Origin: Cyanomargarita calcarea GSE-NOS-MK-12-04C
GTDB taxonomy: Bacteria; Cyanobacteriota; Cyanobacteriia; Cyanobacteriales; Nostocaceae
Reading direction: 5' to 3'
Assembly (NCBI GenBank): GCA_019359595.1
Contig: JAHHGZ010000001.1
Span: 62,001-126,000, forward strand
Length of the DNA stretch: 64,000 nt
Position numbers and translations under genes: made by a program. Under the pieces are notes generated by a model. The model was not told the origin of the DNA. It worked only from the letters and a program-made list of their open reading frames with translations, and ran no database searches. Below, piece by piece: positions 1 through 9,045 of this stretch (within the stretch, counting starts at the first letter, position 1; each line of letters begins with the position of its first letter).

Positions 1-119
1 CCGCTTTCGGCTTGCTCAAGCAGCAAATCAGCAAAGATTGCTTTCAAGTCATGATTGAATGACCGAGAGTACTCTTCACGAATTCGGTGAATCTCTTCTA
101 CGATTTCATCCTGCAACAT
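1..119 (-). CDS. Antitoxin-like small protein (partial, runs off the left edge)
   Basis: The minus-strand reading frame starts with ATG at 119 and is open to the window edge. It begins MLQDEIVEEIHRIREEYS and is rich in charged helical residues. The start lies 2 bp beyond the stop of the degraded PIN-domain gene at 122-357, on the same strand, which is the arrangement of a toxin-antitoxin pair. Small helical proteins of this kind are commonly the partners of PIN toxins in cyanobacteria. Only about 39 residues are visible, so the family cannot be confirmed. The antitoxin call rests on its neighbour. Confidence 0.5.
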   Translation of the reverse strand, partial: MLQDEIVEEIHRIREEYSRSFNHDLKAIFADLLLEQAES

Positions 120-121
120 AA

Positions 122-357
122 TCAACCTTCGAGAAGTTCATAGGGTGTACAAAGAATCGGTAACTCGTATCCAAAATCAAGACTAATCTCTGCCAATTTT
201 CCCTGAATTTGGGCATTGGCAATGTGCTTGCAATTCCATGTCAGCAGGTAATCCATTCCATGAACGGTCGCAACTGCAATATGAACAGCATCAACTTTTG
301 AGGGAAGGTTACTGCGTCCCAAGAATTGTTCGTTTCAATATAAACACTTTCACTCAT
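122..357 (-). pseudogene. VapC-type PIN-domain toxin, internally deleted
   Basis: The C-terminal half of a PIN-domain ribonuclease is clear: it contains DAVHIAVATVHGMDYLLTWN, the signature of a large cyanobacterial VapC-like family. An ATG at 357 starts MSESVYIET, which is the normal N-terminus of the same family, but in another frame and only about 11 codons long. About 80 residues, including most N-terminal acidic active-site positions, are therefore missing and the frame is broken near 320. A TTG could start a 66-residue remnant at 322, but it would lack a complete catalytic site. I infer a dead toxin next to a surviving antitoxin. Confidence 0.7.
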
Positions 358-618
358 ACGCGGCAGATCGTAAGCCCTTCTATTCTAACTCATACTACTG
401 CTTGCCGTTTCGATGACCTTTCCTTAAATCAAATGATCGCGAAGAGAACCGCTTCTTTAAATCCGTTTATTTTCCTTGATTAAAAGTCATTTAATTTTAG
501 AAATCATTACCTAATTTTTTCCCTAGAACTCAAGCATTCAATTTCTAGAAGGTCGGCGATCGCTGTGGTAAATTTTTAATAGTGCTGTCTGCTCGCCCCA
601 TCTCATCAATTCCACACT

Positions 619-966
619 ATGAAAATAGACCGATTGCAGGAACTCAAGCAAAAACTGACCAATGAAGCAGACCTTTCCCAAATCTGGTTGTTTTATATGG
701 ATCATTTTGCGGATCATCCCGAATTCACTGAACTGGGTGAACCTGCCCATAATGAATATCTAGATGCTGTTCTCCACAAAAGTTGTCAGCAAATGTTTGG
801 CAGCGCAATAACGATTACTAACTTTTTGCTGATCTACATTGCAAAGCATCAGTTCTTTCATGGACCTTTCCAAGTTGAAGGACGGATTGGTGGTTTGATT
901 TCTAACCGAACCATTCCATTCAGTACAGGGCACTATATATCATTGCACAGATTCTGGGTGCAATAG
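619..966 (+). CDS. Conserved cyanobacterial hypothetical protein, C-terminus replaced
   Basis: The ATG at 619 starts a soluble protein beginning MKIDRLQELKQKLTNE. It resembles a short conserved cyanobacterial protein of unknown function, with the stretch HPEFTELGEPAHNEYL and a central FLLIYIAKHQFFHGPFQVEG. Up to about residue 95 (RIGGLI) it looks normal. From about base 900 the sequence belongs to an aquaporin-like gene read in another frame, so the last ~20 residues (SNRTIPFSTGHY onward) are not native. The gene looks 3'-truncated by a deletion that joined it to the next gene. I know no function for the family. Confidence 0.55.
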   Translation: MKIDRLQELKQKLTNEADLSQIWLFYMDHFADHPEFTELGEPAHNEYLDAVLHKSCQQMFGSAITITNFLLIYIAKHQFFHGPFQVEGRIGGLISNRTIPFSTGHYISLHRFWVQ

Positions 967-1277
967 TGGCACGTTCCCTGGCTGACTCGATTGGTAATCT
1001 CGCACCGAGTTATCAGTCGGCAAGCGGTTTGGGAGAATTTTTTGGTTTTGGAATTTTGATGATGACTGTTGTCGCTGTCTATGAGAAGAATGTACCAAAG
1101 GCTGGAAGCGGTGTTGCTGTGGGTGCCGCTTTGGTTGCTGGATTGTTAACAACCAAGGGTATCCTCAATCCAGCAGTTGCGATCGCTATGAACCAAACGA
1201 TTTCACCAGCAACTTGGGCTACTATATTGAGCGGTTTTGTGTTCGCAATCTTCTTTAAGCTTCTCTCTGATAAGTAG
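906..1277 (+). pseudogene. Aquaporin/MIP-family channel, 5'-truncated
   Basis: In the frame open from 906, the sequence reads RALYIIAQILGAIVARSLADS and continues through three hydrophobic segments to GILNPAVAIAMN, which carries an NPA-type half-helix motif of MIP channels, followed by a last membrane segment ending FFKLLSDK. MIP proteins are normally about 230-280 residues with two NPA motifs; only about 115 residues and the second half are present. A TAA lies just upstream at 903-905, so there is no start for the full frame. A GTG at 966 would give a 103-residue fragment. The fusion point with the preceding gene is near 900. Confidence 0.6.
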
Positions 1278-1305
1278 ATGGTTGGAAATAAATATAATAC
1301 GTTTT

Positions 1306-1395
1306 GTCCGCAGCGTTCGCGTAGCGTCTTGTAGAGAGGAACGCTTCGCTAACGTCGTTCCTCCACCCTACGGGGAGCTACGCAACGCTGCGGAC
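1306..1395. repeat. Dispersed cyanobacterial inverted repeat
   Basis: Imperfect inverted repeat: the left end gtccgcagcgttcgcgtagc pairs with the right end gctacgcaacgctgcggac. Inside are the motifs gcgttcgcgtagcgtc and cgcttcgc found in many Nostocales intergenic repeats. Related pieces occur near 18500, 42880, 45460 and 58190 in this window. It lies just after the truncated aquaporin gene. Confidence 0.75.
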
Positions 1396-1554
1396 AGCTT
1401 GCATTTAATTATACTTATCTATTGAGACCTTGAATCCCTTGTAGTTACAATTCATGTGGCTTGCCTCCCGTAGGGTATTGTAACTACTATATTTTCCGGA
1501 TTAACTCAAATATCACTGAATAGAAGTTTAATATAAATTTTTATATCAAAACTT

Positions 1555-1929
1555 ATGGAAATGCCCCAACGTGTATCAATTCGCTACAAAGATAAGTCTT
1601 ACAACATTAATGAAATACGCTTAAAAACCTTCCGAACTGCATTACAAATATGGGAAGAAGAAGCTAAACCTCGAAAAACAGAGCTTTATGAGTTTATATC
1701 ATCTTGCTTGAAACAGGTTGACCGCCAAGACCGTTTTATGTTTTCTCTACTGTTTATCGAATTAACAGACCTTATCCGTAAATCTTCTCTGGAAAGCAGA
1801 ATGCAAGAGATTCTGGTTAAAACAGCTTTTAGGGAGTTTGCTTTCGCGTTAGCGGACTGTGAAGACTCGACAAAAGGCAAGCAGGGAGAGCAGGGTAGAA
1901 AAGAAGCAGGGGGAGGAGAAAAGAACTAA
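1555..1929 (+). CDS. Hypothetical protein, 124 aa
   Basis: I do not recognise this protein. It begins MEMPQRVSIRYKDKSYN (a second ATG at 1561 is also possible) and is helical, with FISSCLKQVDRQDRFMF in the middle. The last ~30 residues (STKGKQGEQGRKEAGGGEKN) are low-complexity and look like read-through into repeat DNA, so the native protein may once have ended near residue 95. No signal peptide or membrane segment is visible. It stands alone, with repeats on its left and thioredoxin on its right. Confidence 0.5.
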   Translation: MEMPQRVSIRYKDKSYNINEIRLKTFRTALQIWEEEAKPRKTELYEFISSCLKQVDRQDRFMFSLLFIELTDLIRKSSLESRMQEILVKTAFREFAFALADCEDSTKGKQGEQGRKEAGGGEKN

Positions 1930-2258
1930 GTTCCGGCGGAACGTCTCTAGAATATATTTGATTAACTGGACATGATACAATAAGCACTTATAGTGGTTTG
2001 TCAATCAAGTTCTAAGGTTGCTTAATCTGAATTAATCATTAACTGAAAAGTAGCGTTCATCCGCGCCATCGCCCGGTCTAAGTGATTACTCAGTTTTGAT
2101 AAACCTATTTTCAGATTTAAAGTTTGGCAGATGAGGAGAAGATTTTATCTTTTTGCCTTTCCCTTACTTACAGTTATAACCACTAATTTTAGTTGTTGAT
2201 TTGTACTAACTTTTGTATAAATCAACAACAATATCAAAATTAAGAAATCGGAGCATCT
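1930..2258. other. Gene-free stretch before trxA
   Basis: No convincing gene. A minus-strand open stretch at 2022-2145 without a usable start could be a gene remnant. The last ~100 bp are AT-rich and probably carry the trxA promoter. Confidence 0.4.
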
Positions 2259-3574
<1,316 letters not shown>

Positions 3575-3706
3575 TCATACCGCGATCGCCACTAGATACT
3601 ATTTTTTGAGGTGCTTTGCTACGGTTACTATGATCCCTTGCAACTGTAGTAGCGAATAAGACATAGACTAAGCAAGTTAACCGATACATTTTCCAAATCT
3701 AGAAAT

Positions 3707-4087
3707 TTAGCCTTTTACTTTTGTGTTTGTTCTATTTTCTAACCATAGAACTACTATGATACCTATTGTATAAGCAATTATATCCTTCCAATCAAATGTA
3801 CTTCCCAAAGCAACAGCTAAAATCTGATTATTTTGCAATCCCAATTTATTTACAAAACTAAAATATTGGAGAATTTCAATAATATAAGAAAATGCTAAAA
3901 CTGATAAAGCGATAATGGATGACTGTATATTCCAAAAAGCTCTGACAAAGCAATAAATTAATATAACTACTAAAACATCACCGATAAAAGGACGGATGAA
4001 ACTATCATTTATAAAAACGGCAATACATATCTCTATTAAAAATAGTATAAGTGTGAAGTAGAAATATTTTTTGTTGAAGGTAAACAT
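3707..4087 (-). CDS. DUF2809-family membrane protein
   Basis: 126 residues with about four hydrophobic segments, e.g. YFYFTLILFLIEICIAVF, FIGDVLVVILIYCFV and a C-terminal AYTIGIIVVLWLE. The central FIRPFIGDVLVVILIY and STFDWKDIIAYTIG are typical of DUF2809 proteins, small inner-membrane proteins of unknown function. ATG at 4087. Its low GC relative to por suggests an accessory origin. It stands alone between por and the divergent NACHT gene. Confidence 0.75.
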   Translation of the reverse strand: MFTFNKKYFYFTLILFLIEICIAVFINDSFIRPFIGDVLVVILIYCFVRAFWNIQSSIIALSVLAFSYIIEILQYFSFVNKLGLQNNQILAVALGSTFDWKDIIAYTIGIIVVLWLENRTNTKVKG

Positions 4088-4391
4088 CGCAATAGATAGC
4101 GTTCAATAAACATCTGTTTGACTATGGCATATAATATTTTATTTATGCTGTGTTACAAAAATGTAACTTTAACACCAAAAATACAGCAATTTTTAATCCT
4201 TTGTAGTGCGATCGCAATTGACTGATAAAGCTGCAAATATATACCAGGAAGGTTCTATGCTCGATAGTATTTTAGTTATGAATTTTATCTGCAAGCAAAA
4301 TTTTATACTAAATTTTAAATAATCTGGAAATAATACGGTTTGGAATGTATTCCGTAATTATACTTAACTATAGTTACTTAGGTACAATGCC
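4088..4391. promoter_or_regulatory. Divergent promoter region between DUF2809 and NACHT genes
   Basis: AT-rich, no gene. It contains a 6-bp inverted repeat GTTACAaaaaTGTAAC at 4152-4167, similar to the one at the gifA promoter (52900), which could be a regulator site. A TATAGT -10-like box lies about 20 bp before the NACHT start. Confidence 0.35.
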
Positions 4392-6518
4392 ATGACTCTC
4401 ACCGAACTTATAATCGGAAAAGCAATTGAAAGGCTAGCTGGTATTTTTATCGAAAAAGGCTGGAAAGGGATGGCGAAAATCGGGAAAATGCTCGATATGA
4501 AGACTCAGCAGATAGTTTTTGAAGCATCTCGGCAATATATAAAAAATTATACAGAGCGTCACGGGACTCTGAAAGTTCTGGGGATGCGCGAACCAGTAGC
4601 TCTAGAGTCAATTTATACTAAAGTCCAGTTTTTACACAATAATGATGTTCGTCGTTTTGAGTCGATTGAAAATCTGGAAAAAGCTTACCGGGAAAGTCGC
4701 AGCTTTCAATCGCAAAATTCACCAAAGCAAGATGGTCTAGCGGTTGTCAATGAGAAGCAATATTTAATGGTACTTGGTGGACCTGGTGTTGGCAAATCAA
4801 CTTTTTTAAGAAAAATTGGATTGGAAGCGCTAAAGGGGAAAAAGGGTGAATACGAACGCGAGCGCATTCCTGTTTTTATCGAAATAAAAAGGATAAATTC
4901 CAAAGATATTATTTTGAAAGATTTGCTGATTCATGAATTCGATATTTGTGGTTTTCCAGATGCGGAATCTTCTTTAAATAATTTGTTAGAATCGGGACAA
5001 TTATTAATATTATTTGATGGTTTAGATGAGGTTCCTAGTAAAATTGTCAGTCATGCGATCGATGCGATTCAAAACTTTTGCGATAAATATCATAAAAATC
5101 ATTTTATTATTTCCTGCCGTACAGCTGCCTACATGAACAATTTCCGCCGTTTTACCGATGTAGCGATGGCGGAATTCGATAGCGTTCAAATTAAACAATT
5201 TATTTATAATTGGTTTCAATCGGAAGAAGATAAAAAATTAGAAACTTGGCAAAAATGTTGGCAAATTTTACACGAGCCTACCAATGCTGGTGCTAAGGAA
5301 TTGGCAAATACTCCCTTGCTATTAACAATGTTATGTCTAGTTTACGACCATTCCCAGCATTTTCCCAATAATCGCAGCGCACTTTACAGGAAAGCCCTAA
5401 GAATATTGTTAGAAGAATGGGCTGCTGAAAAGCGGATTATGCGAGAGGAAATTTATAAAGGCTTGCGAACTGAATTGCAGGAAATGTTGCTATCAGAAAT
5501 TGCTTATACAGGGTATCAAGTAGACCAATTATTCTTTTCTGAGGATGAGATTTTAAGCAAGATTAGATACTTTTTAGAAAGTAATTTGAATGCACCAAAG
5601 CATATCGATTGCAAAGCAATTTTACAAGCGATCGCAATCCAGCAAGGTGTATTAGTCGAGCGTGCTGAGGATGTATTTTCTTTCTGCCATCTCACCCTAC
5701 AAGAATATCTGACAGCACAATATATTATCGACAATTCTGGAATTGAAAAAATGGTCAATGAGCATCTATTAGACAGACGTTGGCGTGAAGTATTTTTGTT
5801 GGTTGCTGGATTAATGCGCGGTGGGTCGGATGAGCTATTATTAAAGATGGAAAAAGCTGCACAAAATCAACTATCAAGCTCGATTGCTGCTAGAAGAATT
5901 ATACCTTTAATGAGTTGGGTAAATGCGGCGACAGCAGGAAACTCTCAAGAGTTTTCTAGTGCAGCAAAACGTGCTACAGCTTTATTTTTAGCAACAGCAA
6001 GGGATAGCAGTTTTGAAATAGCAACGCTCCTCAGCCCCAGCCTAACGAATGTGTTAGAAATGAGTCGTATATCGGCTTTAGCACGGGCAATAAATCCTAA
6101 TTTTAGCCGTATGCTACACTCTAATCGCACCCCCATTCGTCCGGCAACTCCTACCCGTGCTTTTACCCGTGCCATAAATAAAGCGATCGCTCAAGAATTG
6201 GAAGATTTTGATTTATTTCCCTACATAAATTTTGCGAGATTGATGGAGAATTTGGAAATTTTAAAAGCAAAGGCTCCAAATATTGATCAATCTTACAAAG
6301 CCCATCAAGGATATAATTCCCGCGTTTCTCAAATTTGGTTAAATGCTTTGCAATTAAACCCCGAATTAACAATTTTTTCATCAGAAGAATCCGAAGCTTT
6401 GGAAAATTATCTTTATATTAATATACTGACGATTAGATGCAAGCAAGCATCGATGAAAATTTCGCCAAAAACCTGGCAAGAAATCGAAGCAAGAATGTTA
6501 CTTGTTCCCGTCACCTAG
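4392..6518 (+). CDS. NACHT-domain NTPase (NLR-like)
   Basis: 708 residues. The N-terminal ~100 residues form a helical region, followed by the NACHT ATPase with Walker A GGPGVGKST at 129-137 and Walker B LLILFDGLDEVPS near 204-216, the Arg-bearing IISCRTAAY, and the typical FCHLTLQEYLTAQYI near 440. The C-terminal 250 residues are helical, without leucine-rich or WD repeats. Bacterial NACHT proteins are NLR-like STAND ATPases, and several act in phage defence; the partner or effector here is not obvious. It is a single gene with its own promoter; no operon partner is seen. Start ATG at 4392. An antiphage role is inferred from family only. Confidence 0.85.
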   Translation: MTLTELIIGKAIERLAGIFIEKGWKGMAKIGKMLDMKTQQIVFEASRQYIKNYTERHGTLKVLGMREPVALESIYTKVQFLHNNDVRRFESIENLEKAYRESRSFQSQNSPKQDGLAVVNEKQYLMVLGGPGVGKSTFLRKIGLEALKGKKGEYERERIPVFIEIKRINSKDIILKDLLIHEFDICGFPDAESSLNNLLESGQLLILFDGLDEVPSKIVSHAIDAIQNFCDKYHKNHFIISCRTAAYMNNFRRFTDVAMAEFDSVQIKQFIYNWFQSEEDKKLETWQKCWQILHEPTNAGAKELANTPLLLTMLCLVYDHSQHFPNNRSALYRKALRILLEEWAAEKRIMREEIYKGLRTELQEMLLSEIAYTGYQVDQLFFSEDEILSKIRYFLESNLNAPKHIDCKAILQAIAIQQGVLVERAEDVFSFCHLTLQEYLTAQYIIDNSGIEKMVNEHLLDRRWREVFLLVAGLMRGGSDELLLKMEKAAQNQLSSSIAARRIIPLMSWVNAATAGNSQEFSSAAKRATALFLATARDSSFEIATLLSPSLTNVLEMSRISALARAINPNFSRMLHSNRTPIRPATPTRAFTRAINKAIAQELEDFDLFPYINFARLMENLEILKAKAPNIDQSYKAHQGYNSRVSQIWLNALQLNPELTIFSSEESEALENYLYINILTIRCKQASMKISPKTWQEIEARMLLVPVT

Positions 6519-6528
6519 AACAGCTTCG

Positions 6529-6683
6529 TTATCGTTCCCCTGAACCGCTCGATTGCGTTGTATCGTCCTCAATTACATTTTGAGGCATAGAATCATCAGC
6601 CCGCTGCATTGAATTAATATTAGGCTGTTGTGAATCAGAGTTTTCTGGTAGCGGTTGACTCCTAAAGGGCGTTTTATAATCTT
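6529..6683 (-). pseudogene. 3' remnant of an unidentified gene, cut by a repeat element
   Basis: On the minus strand an open frame runs from the edge of the repeat element (6684) to a TAA at 6529-6531. It encodes about 49 polar residues such as TPFRSQPLPENSDSQQ and ending TQSSGSGER, which reads like the disordered C-terminus of a real protein. Beyond the element (6800-6845) the minus strand again reads KIVTWLGTAADSQLL, possibly the upstream part of the same gene. No start or domain remains. The coding assignment is inference. Confidence 0.4.
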
Positions 6684-6798
6684 ATACCAATTCTGTATGA
6701 GGTTGCGCTTTATTCACCCACACCCTAGAAGGGTGGGGCTATACAAACAAAGCCCACCTGCGTGGGCTAATTAGGCGCATCTTCATAATATTTGGTAT
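6684..6798. mobile_element. ~115-bp MITE-like dispersed repeat, copy 1
   Basis: Bounded by ATACCAATTCTGTATGAGG on the left and an imperfect inverse (CTTCATAATATTTGGTAT) on the right. The centre contains the hairpin gcccacctgcgtgggc. The same termini recur at 23366, 23492, 31441, 49353, 53571 and, in part, 58108-58310. No coding capacity, so any mobility would be in trans. Confidence 0.75.
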
Positions 6799-6877
6799 TA
6801 ATAACTGGGAATCAGCAGCAGTACCTAACCAAGTTACGATTTTGAGAAAATATCACTCCATGTGAAATGTAACAATA

Positions 6878-7197
6878 TTATCTTGGAACCAAAACTGGAG
6901 GGCGATCGCCAAAAATTGCCCCTCGCTGCTCTAGCTGACGCTTCATATACTCTGTAAGACCTATACTTTCTGCAAATAAGGCATTTGCAACAATAGCATT
7001 TTCCAAAATGGCTCCTCCGAGATTGGCTCCTCCTAGGTTGGCTCCTCCTAGGTTGGCATCTTCGAGATTGGCTTCTTCGAGGTTGGCTTTTTCGAGTTCG
7101 AGTTCAGCATCAGGGTAGTCCTCAGCTAATTTTTTAAAGGCATTTGACCTTTAAACGATCGCCCACGGAGATTTTGACCGGAGTAGTCCTTGGTCAT
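6878..7197 (-). pseudogene. Pentapeptide-repeat protein, frameshifted or deleted
   Basis: The ATG at 7197 begins MTKDYSGQNLRGRSFKGQ, a standard N-terminus of cyanobacterial pentapeptide-repeat proteins, but the frame stops after about 23 codons. In another frame downstream there is an A(N/D)LxX array (ANLEEANLEDANLGGANLGG) followed by a C-terminal tail ending DRPPVLVPR and a TAA at 6878. A deletion or frameshift near 7145 separates the parts. Such proteins form right-handed quadrilateral beta helices of usually unknown role. Confidence 0.6.
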
Positions 7198-7305
7198 AGC
7201 TAAGTATGGTACGCAAGTTTACTTTGGATACAGGTTTACCATGAAAGCTACCGGAATTTCACCAAATATAAAATTTTTTTTTAGCGGTGCTTTTCCAGCA
7301 TTGCT

Positions 7306-8286
7306 CTACTTAGATTGACTCGCTCCAACCCCATACTCCTGTTCTAACAGACTTAATATTTTTTCTTCCAGCGGTGTTAAATAAGGTCGCTTAACTTGAC
7401 CAATATGCTGCATAAGGCTTGTCGCCGCTTGTTCCAACTTGCCGCTGTTCCGCAGTCGAGTTAGACGTTCAGACACCGAATTTATTTGTTCGCAATCCAT
7501 ATCTAGATAATCCAGTGGTTTTAGATGTTCCAGTTTTAAAGTATATAACCCATCCCAGGCAGCAACCGTACAACTGAAATCACCAACTTGAGTGACGATA
7601 CACCAGCACCCACCCTTACCCCGCAAGTCAGGATTATCCTTAACAACAATTTGACAGACTTCCCCCAGTCGATAGGGATTGGGAACTTTCGTGCGTTCCT
7701 GAATCCGCTGCACGATGTCTTTCACAATACGACCCGATGGCACTTTTCCACCAGCTTGCGCTACAGCTTGCTGCCACACCTCACACTGCTGTTCTGGTTC
7801 CAGTTGAGTTAATGGTCGCACTTGTCGCTCACTGGTGGGCAAGATTTGACAACCATTGGTTCCCGTTTTGTCTTTTACCTCAGTTTGGGAACCATTGGTT
7901 CCCGTTTGATTTTGTAAACAATTGGTTCCCGTTTTATTTTCCACTTCAATTTGGGAACCATTGGTTCTCGTTTGGAGATTATCAACTACCTGGGAACCAG
8001 CAATTAGGTAATTGACATGACGATGAGTAAACCCAAAGCGTTCGCGGCAATATTCTTCAAATGTACTATGGGTAGAACGATACAAACGCCTCGAACGTAA
8101 CTCCATCAAAGCCTTACCAGCCTCATAAAACATTCGCTCAACCTTCCGTTCTAAATGAAGGCGATCGCTTTCTTCCTCGAATGTTAGCTCTGCAATTTCA
8201 ACAACCTCAATTGCTACACTTTTTGTTGTCGAATCACTATCAGGTAACAAGCCATTCTGAGTCGTGGTATCGGTTGGTTCGCTCAT
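7306..8286 (-). CDS. Plasmid-type DNA-binding-like protein with internal repeats
   Basis: 326 residues from MSEPTDTTT at 8286, whose ATG overlaps the TGA of the upstream gene (ATGA), so the two are translationally coupled. Residues ~50-110 (MFYEAGKALMELR, YCRERFGFTHRHVNYLIAG) resemble the helix-turn-helix of DUF3102/ParB-like accessory proteins. The middle has a repeated T-G-T-N-G-S-Q motif encoded by palindromic DNA. The C-terminal part contains a small barrel-like region (GEVCQIVVKDNPDLRGKGG). Proteins like this occur on cyanobacterial plasmids and integrated elements. The exact role is unknown; DNA binding is inferred from the helix-turn-helix-like segment. Confidence 0.6.
   Translation of the reverse strand: MSEPTDTTTQNGLLPDSDSTTKSVAIEVVEIAELTFEEESDRLHLERKVERMFYEAGKALMELRSRRLYRSTHSTFEEYCRERFGFTHRHVNYLIAGSQVVDNLQTRTNGSQIEVENKTGTNCLQNQTGTNGSQTEVKDKTGTNGCQILPTSERQVRPLTQLEPEQQCEVWQQAVAQAGGKVPSGRIVKDIVQRIQERTKVPNPYRLGEVCQIVVKDNPDLRGKGGCWCIVTQVGDFSCTVAAWDGLYTLKLEHLKPLDYLDMDCEQINSVSERLTRLRNSGKLEQAATSLMQHIGQVKRPYLTPLEEKILSLLEQEYGVGASQSK
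7848..7971. repeat. Four intragenic palindromic repeats
   Basis: Copies of gggaaccattggttccc, with slight variants, at about 7848-7866, 7884-7904, 7917-7932 and 7952-7971, spaced roughly 35 bp apart. Each is almost self-complementary, and in the gene frame each encodes part of the TGTNGSQ repeat. Confidence 0.75.
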
Positions 8287-8681
8287 GCCTCCACCTCTAC
8301 CCCAAAATATTGCGCTGCTTCCTGCCAATTATTCGGGTACATCCGCTTCACAAAATCCAGCGTCCAACCAAATTCGGAAGGTTGCTTAACTTGCCCTCTA
8401 GCTCTTAATGGTTCAACCGATTGTCTCGCAATCTGGAGTAGAAACACACCACGGTCGCCAAAGGGGTCAAGGCTGACTAGATAACACCAAATTCGCCACT
8501 CGTCTGTAGTTAAATTCGTTTCTAAAAGCTTATTTCTTACATCAGCCGTAAGCATAAAGAATTGGTGCGTGCAATTACGCTCTTGCTGTTGTAAGCTAGA
8601 GACAGATATATTTTTCATTGTTGACCACTGATACTGGTTGACAACGCCTTGGGGTGTTACTAGCACTGCCAAGGCATTCAT
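8283..8681 (-). CDS. Winged-helix-like accessory protein, probably shortened
   Basis: 132 residues from ATG 8681; a second ATG at 8618 (MKNISVSSLQQQE) may be the real start. The segment FFMLTADVRNKLLETNLT plus EWRIWCYLVSLDPFGDRG is typical of the N-terminal winged-helix of a cyanobacterial plasmid-type regulator or replication-like family. In that family I expect a longer protein. Here the sequence after GDRG changes abruptly to ARQSVEPLRARGQVKQPSEF, which suggests an internal deletion. It overlaps the downstream gene by 4 bp (ATGA) and forms a two-gene operon with it. Confidence 0.55.
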   Translation of the reverse strand: MNALAVLVTPQGVVNQYQWSTMKNISVSSLQQQERNCTHQFFMLTADVRNKLLETNLTTDEWRIWCYLVSLDPFGDRGVFLLQIARQSVEPLRARGQVKQPSEFGWTLDFVKRMYPNNWQEAAQYFGVEVEA

Positions 8682-8758
8682 TTTTCTTACGCCTAAATCA
8701 CAAAACAGCGTTGACGTTTATTATATGACTATATGAGCTACTTATTTTAATAGACGTT

Positions 8759-9014
8759 ATGAAAGAAAAAATAGCTGTAGGAGTACGACTACCTCAAGAA
8801 TATTTAGATGAAATAGACGCTATTTGCCAAACTACAGGAAAGTCGCGATGCCCTTGGCAACCACTTTGTGGTATCACAAGTTCTCTTGGACGCTGTTGAG
8901 ATGTATCTAGGGAAGGTATCAAACGATGGTGTTAAGTCGGAACTAGAGAATGTAAAGCATCGGCTCACTGTTGTGGAGAAAAGAATGTTGGCATGGATGG
9001 GGTCAAATTCTTAA
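8759..9014 (+). pseudogene. CopG/RHH-like small regulator, frameshifted
   Basis: The ATG at 8759 gives MKEKIAVGVRLPQEYLDEID, a ribbon-helix-helix style N-terminus. The frame then runs out at a TGA after about 47 codons. Shifting frame near 8850 restores a coherent C-terminus (DALGNHFVVSQVLLDAVEMY ... LTVVEKRMLAWMG) to TAA at 9012. One indel therefore inactivated an ~85-residue gene. It is divergent from the plasmid-like pair, so it may have been its regulator. Confidence 0.6.
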
Positions 9015-9045
9015 GCAGATACGTCCCTCCCCACTGCAACCTTAC

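Noticed and set aside
238-483. 81-aa plus-strand ORF
   Set aside because: Shadow of the deleted PIN gene on the opposite strand.
2022-2145. Minus-strand open stretch reading LSNHLDRAMARMNATFQ
   Set aside because: About 40 codons without a plausible start or a known family; kept only as a possible remnant.
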